Positions 62,356-64,000 of a stretch of 64,000 bases of DNA are shown here, piece after piece. This stretch comes from Pontibacter lucknowensis (GTDB taxonomy: Bacteria; Bacteroidota; Bacteroidia; Cytophagales; Hymenobacteraceae), in NCBI RefSeq assembly GCF_900156415.1, contig NZ_FTNM01000001.1, positions 372,001 through 436,000 on the forward strand, in the 5' to 3' direction. The notes beneath the pieces are model-generated. The model was not told the origin of the DNA, did not search any database, and worked only from the letters and a program-made list of their open reading frames with translations. Each line of letters opens with the position of its first letter. Positions within the stretch are counted from its first letter, which is position 1. Made by a program: the position numbers and the translations under genes.

Positions 62356-64000
62356 TTAGTTAGCATATTCCGACAGGAACTTGATGCGCATCAGGCGTAC
62401 ATCCTCTTCGCTGTAATCGTCTGTGCCAAGCTCCTTGAGCGCCACCGCAATATTATCGGTGCTGGCGTTCATAAAGTAGTCATAGATCTCGTCCTGGCGC
62501 TCATCATCCAGAATATTGTCGATGTAGTAGTTCAGGTTCAGCTTTGTGCCTGAATAGCAAATGTGCTCTATCTCCTCGATTAGCTCCTGCATGGTCAGGT
62601 CTTTGGAAGAGGCGATCTCCTCCAGATCCACTTTCTTGTCTATCTGCTGGATGATATAGATCTTGATCTTCGACTTGTTCACGGTGGTCTTCACTACTAC
62701 GTCAGCAGCCGTCACAATATCGTTATCCTCTACATACTTGGTGATCATGTCCAGGAACGGCTTACCGAACTTCTGTACCTTGCCCATACCTACGCCCGCA
62801 ATGTGCGCCAGGTCCTCTTTGGTGGTTGGGTACACGGTTGCCATCTCTTTAATGGATGGGTCCTGGAACAGCACGTACGGCGGCAGACCTTTCTCTTTTG
62901 CCAGCTTCTTGCGCAGGTTCTTCAGCATGTCGAACAGCACTTCGTCGTGCCCGGCTGAGGCTTGTGTCTCCTCTTTCTCTTCGTCGGCCTTTACCTCCTG
63001 CTCATAATCATGATCTTTGGTCAGCTGGATCGGGTGCGGATTTGAGATAAAGTTCAGGCCCTTTTGCGTGAGCTTTACAATACCAAACTGCTCGATGTCC
63101 TTCTCCAGGTACTCTGACAGCAACACCTGGCGCAGCACAGAGCTCCAGAATTGTGCGTCGTGCTCTTTGCCCGCGCCAAACACTTCCAGTTGATCGTGCT
63201 CGTAGCTCGTCACGTGCTGGTTGCGCAGGCCTGTGAGCACTGCTGTGTTATGATCGATGCTAAAGCGCTCTCCCGTCTGCTGTATCGTCTTCAGGGCCAG
63301 AAGCACTTCATTCTGTGCCTCAAAGCGTTCCTTCGGATGCAGACAGTTGTCGCAGAAGCCACAGTCTTTTTCGTAAGCCTCTCCAAAGTAATGCAGCAAT
63401 TGCTTACGGCGGCACACGGCTGAATCGGCGTAAGCGGCCATCTCCTGAAGTAAAAGCTTGGAGTTGTCGCGCTCCGTTACCGGCTTGTCTTTGTTGAATT
63501 TCTCCAGCTTGATGATGTCATCGTAGCTATAGAACATGATGCAGTTACCTTCCAGACCGTCACGACCCGCACGGCCTGTCTCCTGGTAGTAGCCTTCAAT
63601 GGATTTCGGCGTGTCGTAGTGGATCACAAAACGCACATCCGGTTTGTCGATGCCCATACCAAAGGCGATGGTCGCCACGATCACGTCGGCCTCCTCGTTC
63701 AGGAAAGCATCCTGGTTGGCCATGCGTATGTTGGAGTCCAGACCGGCGTGATAAGGCAGTGCTTTGATATCGTTCACGCGGAGCAGTTCCGCGATCTCTT
63801 CTACTTTCTTGCGGCTCAGGCAGTAAATTACACCGCTTTTGCCTTTGTGCTTCTTTACATACTGGATTACCTGCTTCTTAGTGTTGTGCTTCGGGCGCAC
63901 CTCGTAGTACAGGTTTGTACGGTTAAATGACGATTTGAACACCGAGGCCTCGTCCATCTGCAGGTTGCGCTGGATATCGAGCTGTACCTTAGGCGTAGCC
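62356..64000 (-). CDS. recQ: ATP-dependent DNA helicase RecQ, C-terminal part
   Basis: About 547 residues are visible; the frame is open at the right edge, so the N-terminal helicase lobe is outside. In order: helicase C lobe (SGVIYCLSRKKVEEIAELLR, VATIAFGMGIDKPDVRFV, YYQETGRAGRDG), zinc-binding cysteines (CRRKQLL, CGFCDNC), the RQC winged helix, an HRDC domain (LFDMLKNLRKKLAKEKGLPP, IAGVGMGKVQKFG) and an acidic C-terminal extension. The set is typical RecQ, acting in recombination repair. Identification is secure. Confidence 0.95.
   Translation of the reverse strand, partial: ATPKVQLDIQRNLQMDEASVFKSSFNRTNLYYEVRPKHNTKKQVIQYVKKHKGKSGVIYCLSRKKVEEIAELLRVNDIKALPYHAGLDSNIRMANQDAFLNEEADVIVATIAFGMGIDKPDVRFVIHYDTPKSIEGYYQETGRAGRDGLEGNCIMFYSYDDIIKLEKFNKDKPVTERDNSKLLLQEMAAYADSAVCRRKQLLHYFGEAYEKDCGFCDNCLHPKERFEAQNEVLLALKTIQQTGERFSIDHNTAVLTGLRNQHVTSYEHDQLEVFGAGKEHDAQFWSSVLRQVLLSEYLEKDIEQFGIVKLTQKGLNFISNPHPIQLTKDHDYEQEVKADEEKEETQASAGHDEVLFDMLKNLRKKLAKEKGLPPYVLFQDPSIKEMATVYPTTKEDLAHIAGVGMGKVQKFGKPFLDMITKYVEDNDIVTAADVVVKTTVNKSKIKIYIIQQIDKKVDLEEIASSKDLTMQELIEEIEHICYSGTKLNLNYYIDNILDDERQDEIYDYFMNASTDNIAVALKELGTDDYSEEDVRLMRIKFLSEYAN

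Noticed and set aside
1..64000. CRISPR array
   Set aside because: No regularly spaced repeats of suitable length were found, including near the CHAT module.

Overview
The window looks like a chromosomal segment of a Bacteroidota bacterium, most likely Cytophagales/Hymenobacteraceae (Pontibacter-like). Supporting signs are TAnnTTTG-type -7 boxes, few Shine-Dalgarno sequences, the protein families present, and a striking excess of the heptamer AGGTATA/TATACCT in the flanks. The genus is inferred from the feel of the sequence, not from a database search.

Layout. (1) 1-10010 is host housekeeping sequence: the dnaE 3' part, a beta-barrel protein, trxA, a DUF421 protein, small periplasmic proteins, an OmpA lipoprotein, a cystathionine gamma-synthase-type enzyme and a TVP38/TMEM64 protein. 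(2) tRNA-Arg(ACG) at 10010-10083 is the target of a 49.5-kb integrative element. The last 44 bp of the tRNA region (10041-10084) recur exactly at 59558-59601, just beyond a tyrosine recombinase gene on the minus strand. Both ends also carry a shared phased CATAC repeat that looks like integrase arm sites. (3) 59602-64000 is host again: a hypothetical protein, a bacilliredoxin, purD and recQ (cut by the window end).

Inside the element. The left end holds a NucS-like nuclease, an excisionase-like protein, a KilA-N protein and decayed genes, including an XRE regulator with an amber stop. At 15989-22930 lies a 2313-residue protein joining a GHKL/sacsin-like ATPase to an SF1 helicase. It converges on a tightly overlapping minus-strand operon (38221 to 23009) that reads brxF-like, brxC, a RecD-like helicase/nuclease, pglXI, brxHII, pglZ, brxA. 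This is a type 3 BREX phage-defence system with an extra helicase-nuclease built into it. Next to it is a second module: an ECF sigma factor, a membrane anti-sigma-like protein and a membrane TPR-CHAT protease (43068 to 38438). The arrangement suggests protease-triggered sigma release. Then come DUF4258, HNH, DUF4407 and HEPN-like genes.

The right third (46.7-59.6 kb) is a patchwork: a long non-coding tract that includes a C-depleted block, a decayed group II intron with an N-terminally truncated reverse transcriptase, an orphan HigA/Xre hybrid antitoxin, a serine recombinase with a candidate crossover site, a relic of a type I methylase (hsdM), and an AT-rich trio (Lit-like metalloprotease, SEC-C nuclease-like protein, DUF2971 protein) that looks like another anti-phage module. 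No conjugation or mobilisation genes are visible, so the element seems able to integrate and excise but not to transfer itself.
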